Assembly: GCA_001771735.1 (NCBI GenBank)
Contig: MEUM01000062.1
Coordinates: 1 to 9,373 of the forward strand
Reading direction: 5' to 3'
DNA: 9,373 nucleotides
From: Caldifarciminota bacterium RBG_13_43_14
GTDB lineage: Bacteria; Hydrothermota; Tepidihabitantia; SM23-42
The notes under the pieces are model-generated. The model had not been told where the DNA came from and made no database searches. It saw only the letters and a program-made list of their open reading frames with translations. A program made the position numbers and the translations under genes. Positions 1 to 6,674 of the stretch are shown one piece after another (the first letter of the stretch is position 1; each line of letters begins with the position of its first letter).

Positions 1-919
1 CACAGCGTCTTGGACGACCGGTAGTGGCCCCATATTCATTTCCCATTCTGCGAAGATCTTCACCGATCGCAGCTTCGCTTTCAGTCGGGAAAGGCCCATG
101 ACCGACCCTGGTCGTATAAGCTTTGGCAACACCCAAACTTCTTTCAATCAGCATTGGAGAGATCCCCAATCCCGATACTGCACCGCCGACAATGGTATTG
201 GATGATGTCACATATGGATAGGTACCATAACTTATGTCAAGCAGCGCGCCTTGAGCCCCTTCAAAAATGATCTTTTTGTTATTTTTTTCTGCAGTCTCGA
301 AAATGTCATACTCATTTACTATCATTGATTTCAGACGCTCGGCATAACCCATGTAGCGATCAAAAATCTCGCTGTCCGACAGCGGCTCGGCATGATAGAT
401 TTCCATCAAAAAATGATTTTTTCTCGAAATATTAGCGCGCAATTTTTTTTCAAAATATTCGGGATTATAAAGATCGCCGATCCTCAATCCAACCCGAGCA
501 TACTTGTCCTCATAAGCCGGGCCAATACCGCGTTTAGTCGTACCAATACCGTGCTTGGATTCTTCACGGATACGATCGATCAACAAATGATACGGCATGA
601 TCAGGTGACAAAACCTTGAGATTTTGATCCTTTCTTCAATACTGGAATCATATTTCTTTAAATCCTCAAGTTCATTGAAAAATACGTCCGGATCAAAAAC
701 GCAACCACTGCCGATCACGCCAATTATATCTTTGTGTAATAATCCGCATGGGATAAGGTGAAAAATAAATTTTGTATCTTTGAATTGTACTGTATGACCG
801 GCGTTTGACCCGCCCTGGAACCGGGCATCGATCTGGTAATCGCCGGCAAGATAATCAACGACCTTGCCCTTACCCTCATCACCCCATTGTAAACCAACGA
901 CGATAGTATTATTGATCAT
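1..919 (-). CDS. purA: Adenylosuccinate synthase, 3' end cut by window edge
   Basis: Cytosolic enzyme that joins IMP and aspartate using GTP to make adenylosuccinate, the first committed step from IMP to AMP. Reading leftward from ATG 919, 306 complete codons are open to the window edge, about 70% of the usual ~430. Family signatures are clear: the GTP-loop GLQWGDEGKGK (residues 9-19, with catalytic Asp14), GGSNAGHT with catalytic His42, the IMP-binding stretch GTTKRGIGPAYEDK, FEGAQGALLDI, then GTYPYVTSSNT, KAYTTRVGHGPFPTE and finally TTGRPRRC right at the edge. The start is fixed by the family N-terminus and by an in-frame stop just upstream. There is no good Shine-Dalgarno in front of the ATG; GGAG lies about 25 bases away, near the predicted transcript start. 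The gene is divergent from the SHMT-like gene. Identification is essentially certain; no frame damage is visible. Confidence 0.97.
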   Translation of the reverse strand, partial: MINNTIVVGLQWGDEGKGKVVDYLAGDYQIDARFQGGSNAGHTVQFKDTKFIFHLIPCGLLHKDIIGVIGSGCVFDPDVFFNELEDLKKYDSSIEERIKISRFCHLIMPYHLLIDRIREESKHGIGTTKRGIGPAYEDKYARVGLRIGDLYNPEYFEKKLRANISRKNHFLMEIYHAEPLSDSEIFDRYMGYAERLKSMIVNEYDIFETAEKNNKKIIFEGAQGALLDISYGTYPYVTSSNTIVGGAVSGLGISPMLIERSLGVAKAYTTRVGHGPFPTESEAAIGEDLRRMGNEYGATTGRPRRC

Positions 920-953
920 AATTATTGTTTGTTAATGCAAAAACTCCAAGTGA

Positions 954-981
954 ATTTTATATATATTTGACCGTAAGTCAA
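954..981 (-). promoter_or_regulatory. Putative purA promoter (-35 TTGACT, -10 TAAAAT)
   Basis: On the minus strand TTGACT (976-981) and TAAAAT (954-959) are separated by 16 bases. Each matches the sigma-70 consensus at five of six positions. Transcription would begin near 946, giving a leader of under 30 bases before the purA ATG. This is inferred from consensus only; AT-rich DNA yields such matches by chance. Confidence 0.45.
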
Positions 982-992
982 TAACCTAAAGC

Positions 993-1046
993 ATGTAGCG
1001 CAAACCTTCAGGTTTGCTTTTGCAAGGCTAAAGCCTTACCCTACAT
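993..1046. repeat. Nested palindrome A: outer stem enclosing two hairpins (REP-like)
   Basis: ATGTAG (993-998) pairs with CTACAT (1041-1046). Inside are two hairpins: GCAAACC-TTCA-GGTTTGC (1000-1017) and AAGGC-TAAA-GCCTT (1024-1037). The clover-like architecture matches the second element at 1087-1142 although the sequence differs. It looks like a dispersed intergenic palindromic element rather than a terminator, since neither flank has a T-run. Whether it recurs in the genome cannot be seen here. Confidence 0.6.
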
Positions 1047-1086
1047 AACTCCGCCACCATATTGATTCGTTACGTATTTCTCGTCG

Positions 1087-1142
1087 GTGGGAGCGGCTTT
1101 CCAGCCGCGATAAATTAATCGAGCCCGGGAGGGCTCTCCCAC
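1087..1142. repeat. Nested palindrome B: GC-rich REP-like element
   Basis: GTGGGAG (1087-1093) pairs with CTCCCAC (1136-1142). Inside lie GCGGCT-TTCC-AGCCGC (1093-1108) and GAGCCC-GGGA-GGGCTC (1121-1136), joined by an AT-rich spacer whose ends (CGAT/ATCG) can also pair. The opening GTGGGAGCGGCTT resembles REP sequences known from Pseudomonas and other bacteria, which RAYT-type transposases can mobilise. No such transposase is in the window. The element is far more GC-rich than the surrounding gap, which supports it being an inserted unit. Confidence 0.65.
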
Positions 1143-1236
1143 AAGCTATTCGCATGGAGGATAGATCCTAGATGCTTGATTATGAATTGATAATCGCACA
1201 ATTATTGAATTAGCGTTTAGCGTGCAGTTTCTCGCC

Positions 1237-1264
1237 TTGACTTCGCGCTGATTACGTGTAGTAT
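1237..1264 (+). promoter_or_regulatory. Putative promoter of the SHMT-like gene (TTGACT / TAGTAT)
   Basis: TTGACT (1237-1242) is followed after 16 bases by TAGTAT (1259-1264). The -35 hexamer and spacing are the same as those proposed for purA. Transcription would start near 1271, leaving only about a dozen bases of leader that carry the Shine-Dalgarno. The -10 matches only four of six positions, so this is tentative. Confidence 0.35.
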
Positions 1265-1272
1265 TAACAATT

Positions 1273-1277
1273 GGAGG
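1273..1277 (+). promoter_or_regulatory. Shine-Dalgarno GGAGG that fixes the GTG start at 1283
   Basis: GGAGG lies five bases before GTG 1283. An in-frame TTG at 1271 gives a longer reading (485 codons), but that TTG sits directly against the GGAGG and would make the ribosome site part of the gene. The GTG is therefore the better start. Confidence 0.8.
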
Positions 1278-1282
1278 TTTTC

Positions 1283-2728
1283 GTGCGCACATTAAAAGAA
1301 AAAATTTCTTTACTTACTGAAAAGATCGAGAAAAATAACTGCTGGCGGCAACGTGAATGTATCAATCTTATTCCATCCGAAACAACACCAAGCCCGCTGG
1401 TCAAACTATGCGAGATCTCCGATCCTTCTGGCCGATATGCCGAACACCGGACAATGAAAGGGAAAGAGATATATTTTTATCAGGGTATCGGTTTTATCTA
1501 TGAGGTCGAAGAAGAATTGCGCAAAGAACTCGGAGAATATTTCGAATGCCCAAGTGTTGAATTAAGGCCGATCAGCGGTCAAATGGCGAATGAAATTATC
1601 TTTAAGGCCACAGTAAAATTTTTCAACCGCGGACGAAAAGAAGGCGAACCCTTCCGCCGGCTTAAGCTGGTAATGAACAATGATCTGAATAAGGGCGGTC
1701 ATTTGAGTTCTCAACCAATGGGTGCGCTTTTCAATTATGTCGAAGAAGATCCAGCAACCGGGAAGGAACGAGTCATCAATTTTCCAGCAAGAAAAGATTG
1801 TTTGTATAAGACCGATACTGATGCGCTCGCTAAAATCCTCGAATCAGAGAAGCCTGAACTCATTGTTTTTGGCAAAAGTATGTTTCTGCACCGTGAGCCG
1901 GTCGAATTCGTATATAATATTATCAAAGAATGGGATCCTCGGCCCATAATAATGTATGACATGGCTCACGTGCTCGGTCTTTATGGTGTGCTCCAAGAAC
2001 CATTCAAAGAAGGCGCCGACATTATAACCGGAAGTACCCATAAGACATTTTTTGGTCCTCAGCGCGGCGTGATCGCCTCGACCATAACCAAAGACAGTCC
2101 ATTATCCAGACTCTGGATCGAAATCAAGAACCGCGCCTTTCCAGGCTCGACCAGCAATCATCATCTCGGCACTCTCCTCGCACTACTGATGGCCACCTAT
2201 GAAATGAACGCTTTTAAAAACGATTATCAATCCCAGATCCGAAAGAACGCGCGTGCCTATGCGAAAGCATTAAAAGAGAAAGGAATTGATGTTGAAGGTG
2301 ATCCGGTCGATGGATTCACTGATACACATCAGGTCGTGATCCGGGTCAAAAAGCATGGACCGGGCATGGAGATTGCTGAACGTCTTGAAAAAAATAATAT
2401 TATTACCAATTATCAAGCATTACCCGATGACGAGAGTTTCCTGGAAGCAAGCGGTGTGCGCATGGGTGTGCAGGAAATGACCCGTTTTGGCATGAAAGAA
2501 AAGGATTTCAGTGTTCTTGCCAACTATGTTGCTGATGTAATAATCAAGAATGCCGACGTAAAAGATAAAATCAAAGAGTTGCGAGCCAAGTTTTTAGAAA
2601 TGCATTATTGCCTGCCGCTTGATGAAGCGGCTGATTTATGCGCCCGCATTTTTACCAGCATATTCCCAAAGAAGGATTTTTTCTCGAAATTTGTAAATAA
2701 CCTTCAGGATATCGCAAAAGCGCTTTAG
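1283..2728 (+). CDS. Divergent serine hydroxymethyltransferase-family PLP enzyme
   Basis: A 481-residue fold-type I PLP enzyme, most like SHMT (GlyA), which interconverts serine and glycine with tetrahydrofolate. Recognisable pieces in order: LIPSET (cf. LIASEN of GlyA), RYAEHR (cf. KYAEGYP), SGQMANEIIF (cf. SGSQAN), GGHLSS, DMAHVLGL with PLP-contacting Asp226 and His229, and STHKTFFGPQRG with Lys254 as the Schiff-base lysine (cf. THKTLRGPRGG). SGVRMG follows, with Arg393 matching the substrate-carboxylate arginine. All key PLP residues are kept, so an active enzyme is likely. It is about 60 residues longer than E. coli GlyA (417), with a longer front half and C-terminus, and several folate-side motifs differ. 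A relative acting on another beta-hydroxy amino acid is possible, so I withhold the glyA symbol. It starts at GTG (see the Shine-Dalgarno entry) and stands alone, divergent from purA. The family is certain; the exact substrate is not. Confidence 0.88.
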   Translation: MRTLKEKISLLTEKIEKNNCWRQRECINLIPSETTPSPLVKLCEISDPSGRYAEHRTMKGKEIYFYQGIGFIYEVEEELRKELGEYFECPSVELRPISGQMANEIIFKATVKFFNRGRKEGEPFRRLKLVMNNDLNKGGHLSSQPMGALFNYVEEDPATGKERVINFPARKDCLYKTDTDALAKILESEKPELIVFGKSMFLHREPVEFVYNIIKEWDPRPIIMYDMAHVLGLYGVLQEPFKEGADIITGSTHKTFFGPQRGVIASTITKDSPLSRLWIEIKNRAFPGSTSNHHLGTLLALLMATYEMNAFKNDYQSQIRKNARAYAKALKEKGIDVEGDPVDGFTDTHQVVIRVKKHGPGMEIAERLEKNNIITNYQALPDDESFLEASGVRMGVQEMTRFGMKEKDFSVLANYVADVIIKNADVKDKIKELRAKFLEMHYCLPLDEAADLCARIFTSIFPKKDFFSKFVNNLQDIAKAL

Positions 2729-2755
2729 CAATTGCAGTCTGCGGTTGAAAATACT

Positions 2756-2787
2756 AACCCCCTATCCCTTTTTAACAAAGGGGGATT
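2756..2787. repeat. Small palindrome after the SHMT-like gene, possible weak terminator
   Basis: CCCCC (2758-2762) can pair with GGGGG (2780-2784), or alternatively CCCTTT (2766-2771) with AAAGGG (2777-2782) across a five-base loop. It lies 30 bases after the stop codon, where a terminator would be expected. It is followed by ATTATAATAA rather than a T-run, so intrinsic termination would be weak. The CCCTTT-AA(C/T)-AAAGGG core is shared with the hairpin at 4393-4413, which suggests a dispersed element family. Confidence 0.5.
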
Positions 2788-2804
2788 ATAATAATCAGGA
2801 ACAT

Positions 2805-3040
2805 TTGGAAATTGGAATTTAGGATTTAGATATTAGAATAACGCTATAACTAATCCCATTGACCCAAATATAATCGAATTATCATTCACGTCAACTCCTG
2901 ATTGATACATCTATTGTATATATCTTGTATGCGAAGTCAATTACGATCCGGGATATCAAATCCTAAATCCGAAGCACTAAATTCTAAACAATATCAAATT
3001 ACTAAATCCAAAACACCTTGACAATTGGAAATTATCTTAA
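2805..3040. repeat. Degenerate interspersed repeat tract between the two + strand genes
   Basis: The gap from 2729 to 3076 has no convincing gene. Its left part carries TTGGAATTTAGGATTTAG (2812-2829). The right part (2953-3018) carries many variants of the opposite strand, such as ATCAAATCCTAAATCC (2955-2970), CTAAATTCTAAAC and ACTAAATCCAAAAC, ending in TTGACAATTGGAAATT. The two arms form a loose inverted repeat around an unrelated AT-rich centre. Tracts of this 'AAATCCTAAATCC' kind are common between genes in several candidate-phylum genomes, which I recall as general knowledge and did not search. Confidence 0.5.
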
Positions 3041-3076
3041 TGCTTGAATTAAATTCCTTTCTCCTTAGAATTATCC

Positions 3077-4372
3077 ATGCGGGCACTGCTGGTGAATCCC
3101 TGGGTTTATGATTTCAAGGCATTTGATTTTTGGAACAAACCGGCGGGCCTGCTCATTATTGCGAATTTGTTAAAAAAATTAAATATTAAAATCGATTTTA
3201 TCGACTGCATGGACCGCAACAGCCCGTATTATTTAACTAAAACCAAAACCGATCAATGGGGTCGCGGTAAGTATGAACATGAGGTCATTGAGAAACCGGA
3301 TATCTTCAAGAATATTCCGCGTTATTATAAACGCTATGGCCTACCCAGAGATATTTTTTGCAAAGTTATTGATTCCCTAGAAATACCGGATCTGATCTTT
3401 ATCACTTCCTCAATGACCTACTGGTATCCCGGTGTTTTCGAGGCGATACGGATATTAAAAGACCGTTTTCCAACATCAAAGATCATTCTCGGCGGTATTT
3501 ATGCTACACTATGCGAAGAACATGCTCGTAAATATTCTGGTGCTGACATATTATTCGCTGGCTCGGTTGCGGATAGACAATCTGATTTCTATGAAATTCT
3601 CGGAATACAAAAAAATGAATTGCCGGCGACTGAGGAACCGATGCCTGATTATTCCGTATACAATAAGCTTGACTATGCCAGTATCCTTACGTCGAAGGGC
3701 TGCCCTTTCAGCTGTACTTACTGCGCCACGAAAATATTATGTCCTCGTTTCCAGACACTTTCCACTAATTCGATTCTGACACAACTTGAAAAACTTGTTA
3801 ATGTTGCCAAAAATATCGCCTTTTTTGACGATGCCCTTTTGTATAATGAAAATTTCGATCAATTGCTTACCGAAATGATTGAAAGATATTTCAGCTTCAA
3901 TCTGCACGCGTCCAATGGTCTTCACTGCCGTTATATCAACGAATCAATTGCTGAAAAAATGTTGCGGGCCGGTTTTAAAACCATGTATCTCAGCCTTGAA
4001 ACGATCGATCCTAACGTGCAAAAAGCAACCGGCGGCAAAGTTTTTACTAATGAATTTATGAAGGCAGTAAAAATATTATATGATGCCGGATTCAGGTCAG
4101 AGCAGCTTCATGTATATATTCTCTTGGGCATGCCTGGGCAGGCGCATGAAGAGATAATTGAATCGATAAAATTATGTCATCAGTTAAAAGTGCATCCGCA
4201 TTTATGTGAATTTTCCCCTATCCCGCACACTAAAGAATTTGAAAAAACCGGTTTTACTGAAGATACTGATCCGCTATATCATAATAATCTTTTTTATACC
4301 TGGTATTATCCAGAACCGAAACCGGAAGTTTATAAAGAGATAAAAAACCTGTTATCGAAAAGAATAACTTAA
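3077..4372 (+). CDS. Radical SAM protein with N-terminal B12-binding-like domain
   Basis: A 431-residue cytosolic enzyme. Residues 1-160 look like a cobalamin-binding Rossmann-like domain: MRALLVNPW, an aliphatic strand-helix pattern, and LGGIYATLCEEHA near residues 138-150, the usual GGxHxT region. Residues 200-400 form a radical SAM core with the cluster motif CPFSCTYC (Cys209, Cys213, Cys216), FFDDALLYN, a YLSLET strand, and LLGMPGQ at 349-355. Radical SAM enzymes use a 4Fe-4S cluster to cleave S-adenosylmethionine; B12-dependent members often methylate carbon or phosphorus, or rearrange rings. The base-off cobalamin motif DxHxxG is not visible, and there is no long C-terminal extension, so the substrate cannot be named. 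The start is ATG 3077 with no clear Shine-Dalgarno. The nearest gene is 348 bases upstream, so this is probably its own transcript, ended by the hairpin directly after the stop. Confidence 0.88.
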   Translation: MRALLVNPWVYDFKAFDFWNKPAGLLIIANLLKKLNIKIDFIDCMDRNSPYYLTKTKTDQWGRGKYEHEVIEKPDIFKNIPRYYKRYGLPRDIFCKVIDSLEIPDLIFITSSMTYWYPGVFEAIRILKDRFPTSKIILGGIYATLCEEHARKYSGADILFAGSVADRQSDFYEILGIQKNELPATEEPMPDYSVYNKLDYASILTSKGCPFSCTYCATKILCPRFQTLSTNSILTQLEKLVNVAKNIAFFDDALLYNENFDQLLTEMIERYFSFNLHASNGLHCRYINESIAEKMLRAGFKTMYLSLETIDPNVQKATGGKVFTNEFMKAVKILYDAGFRSEQLHVYILLGMPGQAHEEIIESIKLCHQLKVHPHLCEFSPIPHTKEFEKTGFTEDTDPLYHNNLFYTWYYPEPKPEVYKEIKNLLSKRIT

Positions 4373-4377
4373 TGAAA

Positions 4378-4435
4378 CCCTCACCTTTTTCTTCTCCCTT
4401 TAATAAAGGGAGAGGGGTGGGGTGAGGGATTTTTT
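4378..4435 (+). terminator. Strong hairpin plus T-run ending the radical SAM gene
   Basis: The outer stem CCCTCACC (4378-4385) pairs with GGTGAGGG (4421-4428). Within it TCTCCCTTT (4393-4401) pairs with AAAGGGAGA (4405-4413). The stem is followed by A and six T (4430-4435), as in a Rho-independent terminator, starting six bases after the stop codon. The opposite strand has a weaker T-rich flank (GGGTTTCATT), so it may also slow the convergent minus-strand transcript. The two-layer palindrome also looks like a dispersed repeat adopted as a terminator. Confidence 0.75.
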
Positions 4436-4501
4436 CGCGCTACGCGCTACTGTTTTTCCCGGTCTACGGATTATCGATTACCGAGTACGGTTTTTTTGTT
4501 C

Positions 4502-5851
4502 CTACTTTATTTTTATGACTTTCTCGGTCCTTTCCAGATCACCGGCTGAAATTCGAATAAAATATATGCCGGCGGAAATATTCGGATTATTCCAGTTAAG
4601 CGTGTAATAACCCCGTTTGAGCTCGCCTTTGACAAGATGTTCAATAAAACATCCCTTCACATCATAAACCGAAACCGTTACTGGCATAACTTCTGGTATC
4701 TGTATTTTTAAAATTAGATCATTAGTGTATGGATTTGAAGACATGAATTGCAGGGCAAATGCTGTCGGCAATCCAAGCTGCTCTTCCACGCCGACTTCAC
4801 CGATCGTGAAAAGACTGTCGCTCAGATCATAAGCAGAATTGCCGGCTACATCATAGCCAGTGATCCTTATCATACATTCGTAAGAGGTCGTCTCCGGAAT
4901 AGTCCAATCATAAGCTGAATCATTGCCGACAATATGCGCGAGTAAAAGCGGATAGGTTGATCCACCATCAAGCGATAAATATAAATCAATGCTGTCGATA
5001 CCTGCATTGTCACTTGATTGCCATTCTATGGTCTCAACATTATTCCAGTACCAGATCTCGCCGCCATTCGGCACAAACACCAAAACCTGAGGGGCGATAT
5101 CATCAACAATAGTAAAAGCGGAATCCGATGCATCTGCTCCCATATTAAAACCAGCATCATAGGCTCTCACCCGCACCAGACACTGATCAGAATGTACGTC
5201 CGGAATTGTCCATTCAAATGAGGAATCCGGTAAGGGCAGATCAGACACATATTGCCACTGATTACCATTATCCGAAGAGAATTCGAACAATAATGAATCG
5301 ACGCCGATATTATCACTTGCCGACCAACGTAAGGTATCAATTTGACCAGTAGAAAATACCTCACCCCCATTTGGATGGAATACGGTGACCTGCGGTGCTT
5401 CAGCATCCCTTATCGTGAATACGGCATCTGATTCATCCTGTCCGCTATTCGGGAATGCATCATAAGCGATCACCCGCACCAGGCATTGAACTGATGGTGT
5501 TGCCGGTACAGTCCAGATATATTGAGAATCATTGGGTTGACCGAGTGCGATCGCATTCCAATTCGATCCATTATCCGTTGAATACAATAGCGAAACAGAA
5601 TCAACATTATTATTATCCGTGGCGATCCAGCTTATTGTATCGGTCTCACCGATATTCAATATCTCACCGCCATTGGGGTATACAATTGTGACCGACGGGT
5701 CGATCAGGTCCGAGAATAAACGGCTTGCATAAATATCCCAATTGCCATTTCGATCGGTTTGCCATAAAACCCAGACATTGCCTGAATCGTCAAGGGTTGC
5801 GGTCGGTAAGATGTCGCGTCCGCGGGTCTTGATCCTGACTGAGATTAGATG
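4502..5851 (-). CDS. Fragment 3 of 3: last propeller unit, three Ig-like repeats, sorting tail
   Basis: This frame is open from 5851 to TAG 4502. The first in-frame conventional start is TTG 5659, which falls inside a domain, so the frame has no start of its own. Meaningful sequence begins near 5818 with the fifth propeller unit (DDSGNVWVLWQTDRNGNWDI). Three Ig-like domains of the 'PNGGE' type follow (5698-4802). The last ~95 residues (NPYTNDLILKIQIP, VSVYDVKGCFIEHL, GYYTLNW, SAGIYFIRIS, KVIKIK) form a FlgD/Por-type C-terminal sorting domain, known from type IX-secreted proteins of Bacteroidetes and from large exported proteins of related phyla. It would target the product to the cell surface or medium. 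As it stands the fragment lacks a signal peptide and could not be exported by itself. Confidence 0.72.
   Translation of the reverse strand, partial: HLISVRIKTRGRDILPTATLDDSGNVWVLWQTDRNGNWDIYASRLFSDLIDPSVTIVYPNGGEILNIGETDTISWIATDNNNVDSVSLLYSTDNGSNWNAIALGQPNDSQYIWTVPATPSVQCLVRVIAYDAFPNSGQDESDAVFTIRDAEAPQVTVFHPNGGEVFSTGQIDTLRWSASDNIGVDSLLFEFSSDNGNQWQYVSDLPLPDSSFEWTIPDVHSDQCLVRVRAYDAGFNMGADASDSAFTIVDDIAPQVLVFVPNGGEIWYWNNVETIEWQSSDNAGIDSIDLYLSLDGGSTYPLLLAHIVGNDSAYDWTIPETTSYECMIRITGYDVAGNSAYDLSDSLFTIGEVGVEEQLGLPTAFALQFMSSNPYTNDLILKIQIPEVMPVTVSVYDVKGCFIEHLVKGELKRGYYTLNWNNPNISAGIYFIRISAGDLERTEKVIKIK
4802..5698 (-). repeat. Three tandem 303-base repeats encoding PNGGE Ig-like domains
   Basis: Copies begin at prolines encoded at 5698, 5395 and 5092, so the period is exactly 303 bases (101 codons) twice. 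Each unit reads P-x-V-x-(V/I)-x-x-PNGGE, then (T/E)-(I/L)-x-W-x-(A/S)-(S/T)-D-N, a x-D-S hinge, S-x-D-x-G, W-(T)-(I/V)-P, (Q/E)-C-(L/M)-(V/I)-R-(V/I)-x-x-YD, and S-D-(S/A)-x-F-T-I. The motifs are conserved but the bases have diverged widely, so the duplication is old. Such domains serve as spacers or adhesion modules in exported bacterial proteins. Confidence 0.85.
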
Positions 5852-6674
5852 TTATCCGGTACATGTCAGCCCACTGACCGAGTCCCGGATTGTACCGTTT
5901 TACATAAATATTGCGATTATCCTGATAGCGTTCAGACGCCCAGACCGTCCAGGCATAGCCGGAACTATCAGTAGCCATGCTCGGCTTGTAATCGTTGTCC
6001 GGATCCACGGTCACAGCAAACATCGACTGCCATGAAGCACCCTGATAATAGCGGCAATAAATATCACCATTAAGATGATTCCATCGCTCCATTGTCACCC
6101 AGAGACGGTCATCACCATCGACGGTCAATGCTGGATGCAAAGCGTCAGTGGCTTTGCTACTCAGACGGTATGGAGTATCCCAGCTTGTGCCGTTATGCGT
6201 GCTAATATATGCATCATAATTGCGTCCGTAACAGCGTGACCAGGCGACAACTGGAGAACCTCCAGAATTAGTGGTCATGCTCGGGAAGAAATCCCAGTAA
6301 ATATAAGGATCGACAATCGTCGCTGATGTCCAGGCGCCGCTGGTTCGATAAGCGGTGCAGATCTCGGTCCGGCCATCAGGCACCGACCTCCCGGTTACCC
6401 ATGCGGCCCAGATCCTGCCTTGCCCATCCTTGGTTGTGCTCACAAATCCATCGGTCTCTGGATGTTGATCCACAGCCTCCGGTGTTGACCAATACAACAT
6501 TGAATTCTGTAATTTTCGTTTCGCGTAGAATTGTCCTGGTCGATAAACTGATTGAAGCGGTTTGAGTAAAGGATCACCGCAAATGATCATACCATAGAAC
6601 CAATCTGGATCAGTAATACCCCATTGGGTAAACCACTGTTTAAAAGCCTCGCCGATTGAAATGCCAGCGTTCAA
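5790..6674 (-). CDS. Fragment 2 of 3: end of C25-like domain and propeller-like repeats
   Basis: This frame is open from 6710. The first possible start codon is TTG 6674, with no Shine-Dalgarno, so it is a continuation rather than a separate gene. Residues 1-40 (counted from 6674) give AGISIGEAFKQWF and FYGMIICGDPLLKP, the usual closing strand and helix of C25-like domains. From about residue 70 there are repeated units of a beta-propeller/sialidase-like kind. Each has a Pro, then Asp/Asn-x-x-Gly, then a Trp-Val-x-Trp type strand, then an Asn-x-Asp/Ile-Tyr strand. Prolines 131, 181 and 231 are exactly 50 residues apart. The frame runs into TGA at 5790-5792 after a shift near 5813-5830; the fifth unit (ILPTATLDDSGNVWVLWQTD) continues in the next frame. 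Confidence 0.68.
   Translation of the reverse strand: MNAGISIGEAFKQWFTQWGITDPDWFYGMIICGDPLLKPLQSVYRPGQFYAKRKLQNSMLYWSTPEAVDQHPETDGFVSTTKDGQGRIWAAWVTGRSVPDGRTEICTAYRTSGAWTSATIVDPYIYWDFFPSMTTNSGGSPVVAWSRCYGRNYDAYISTHNGTSWDTPYRLSSKATDALHPALTVDGDDRLWVTMERWNHLNGDIYCRYYQGASWQSMFAVTVDPDNDYKPSMATDSSGYAWTVWASERYQDNRNIYVKRYNPGLGQWADMYRITSNLSQDQDPRTRHLTDRNP

Noticed and set aside
500..580. Lysine in the PurA stretch GTTKRGIGPAYEDK where E. coli has glycine
   Set aside because: Lysine at this position is common in other bacterial PurA proteins, so it is not unusual.
392..619. 75-codon + strand frame opposite purA
   Set aside because: It is the antisense of strongly conserved purA sequence, with no ribosome site and no recognisable motif.
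1271..1282. TTG at 1271 as start of the SHMT-like gene
   Set aside because: The Shine-Dalgarno GGAGG lies at 1273-1277, directly after this TTG, so GTG 1283 is the functional choice.
3018..3045. Perfect -35-like TTGACA upstream of the radical SAM gene
   Set aside because: No acceptable -10 hexamer lies 15-19 bases downstream, and the TTGACA is part of the repeat tract, so I did not call a promoter.
4436..4500. GCGCTACGCGC palindrome and a TACGG/TACCG-rich stretch between the convergent genes
   Set aside because: The GCGC hairpin is tiny and followed by A-rich sequence on the minus strand, so it is not a terminator for that strand. The rest shows only short, imperfect repeated motifs.
5167..5406. 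Short frames on both strands within the Ig-repeat region
   Set aside because: They are shadows of the repeat-encoding frame and have no start signals or protein-like composition.
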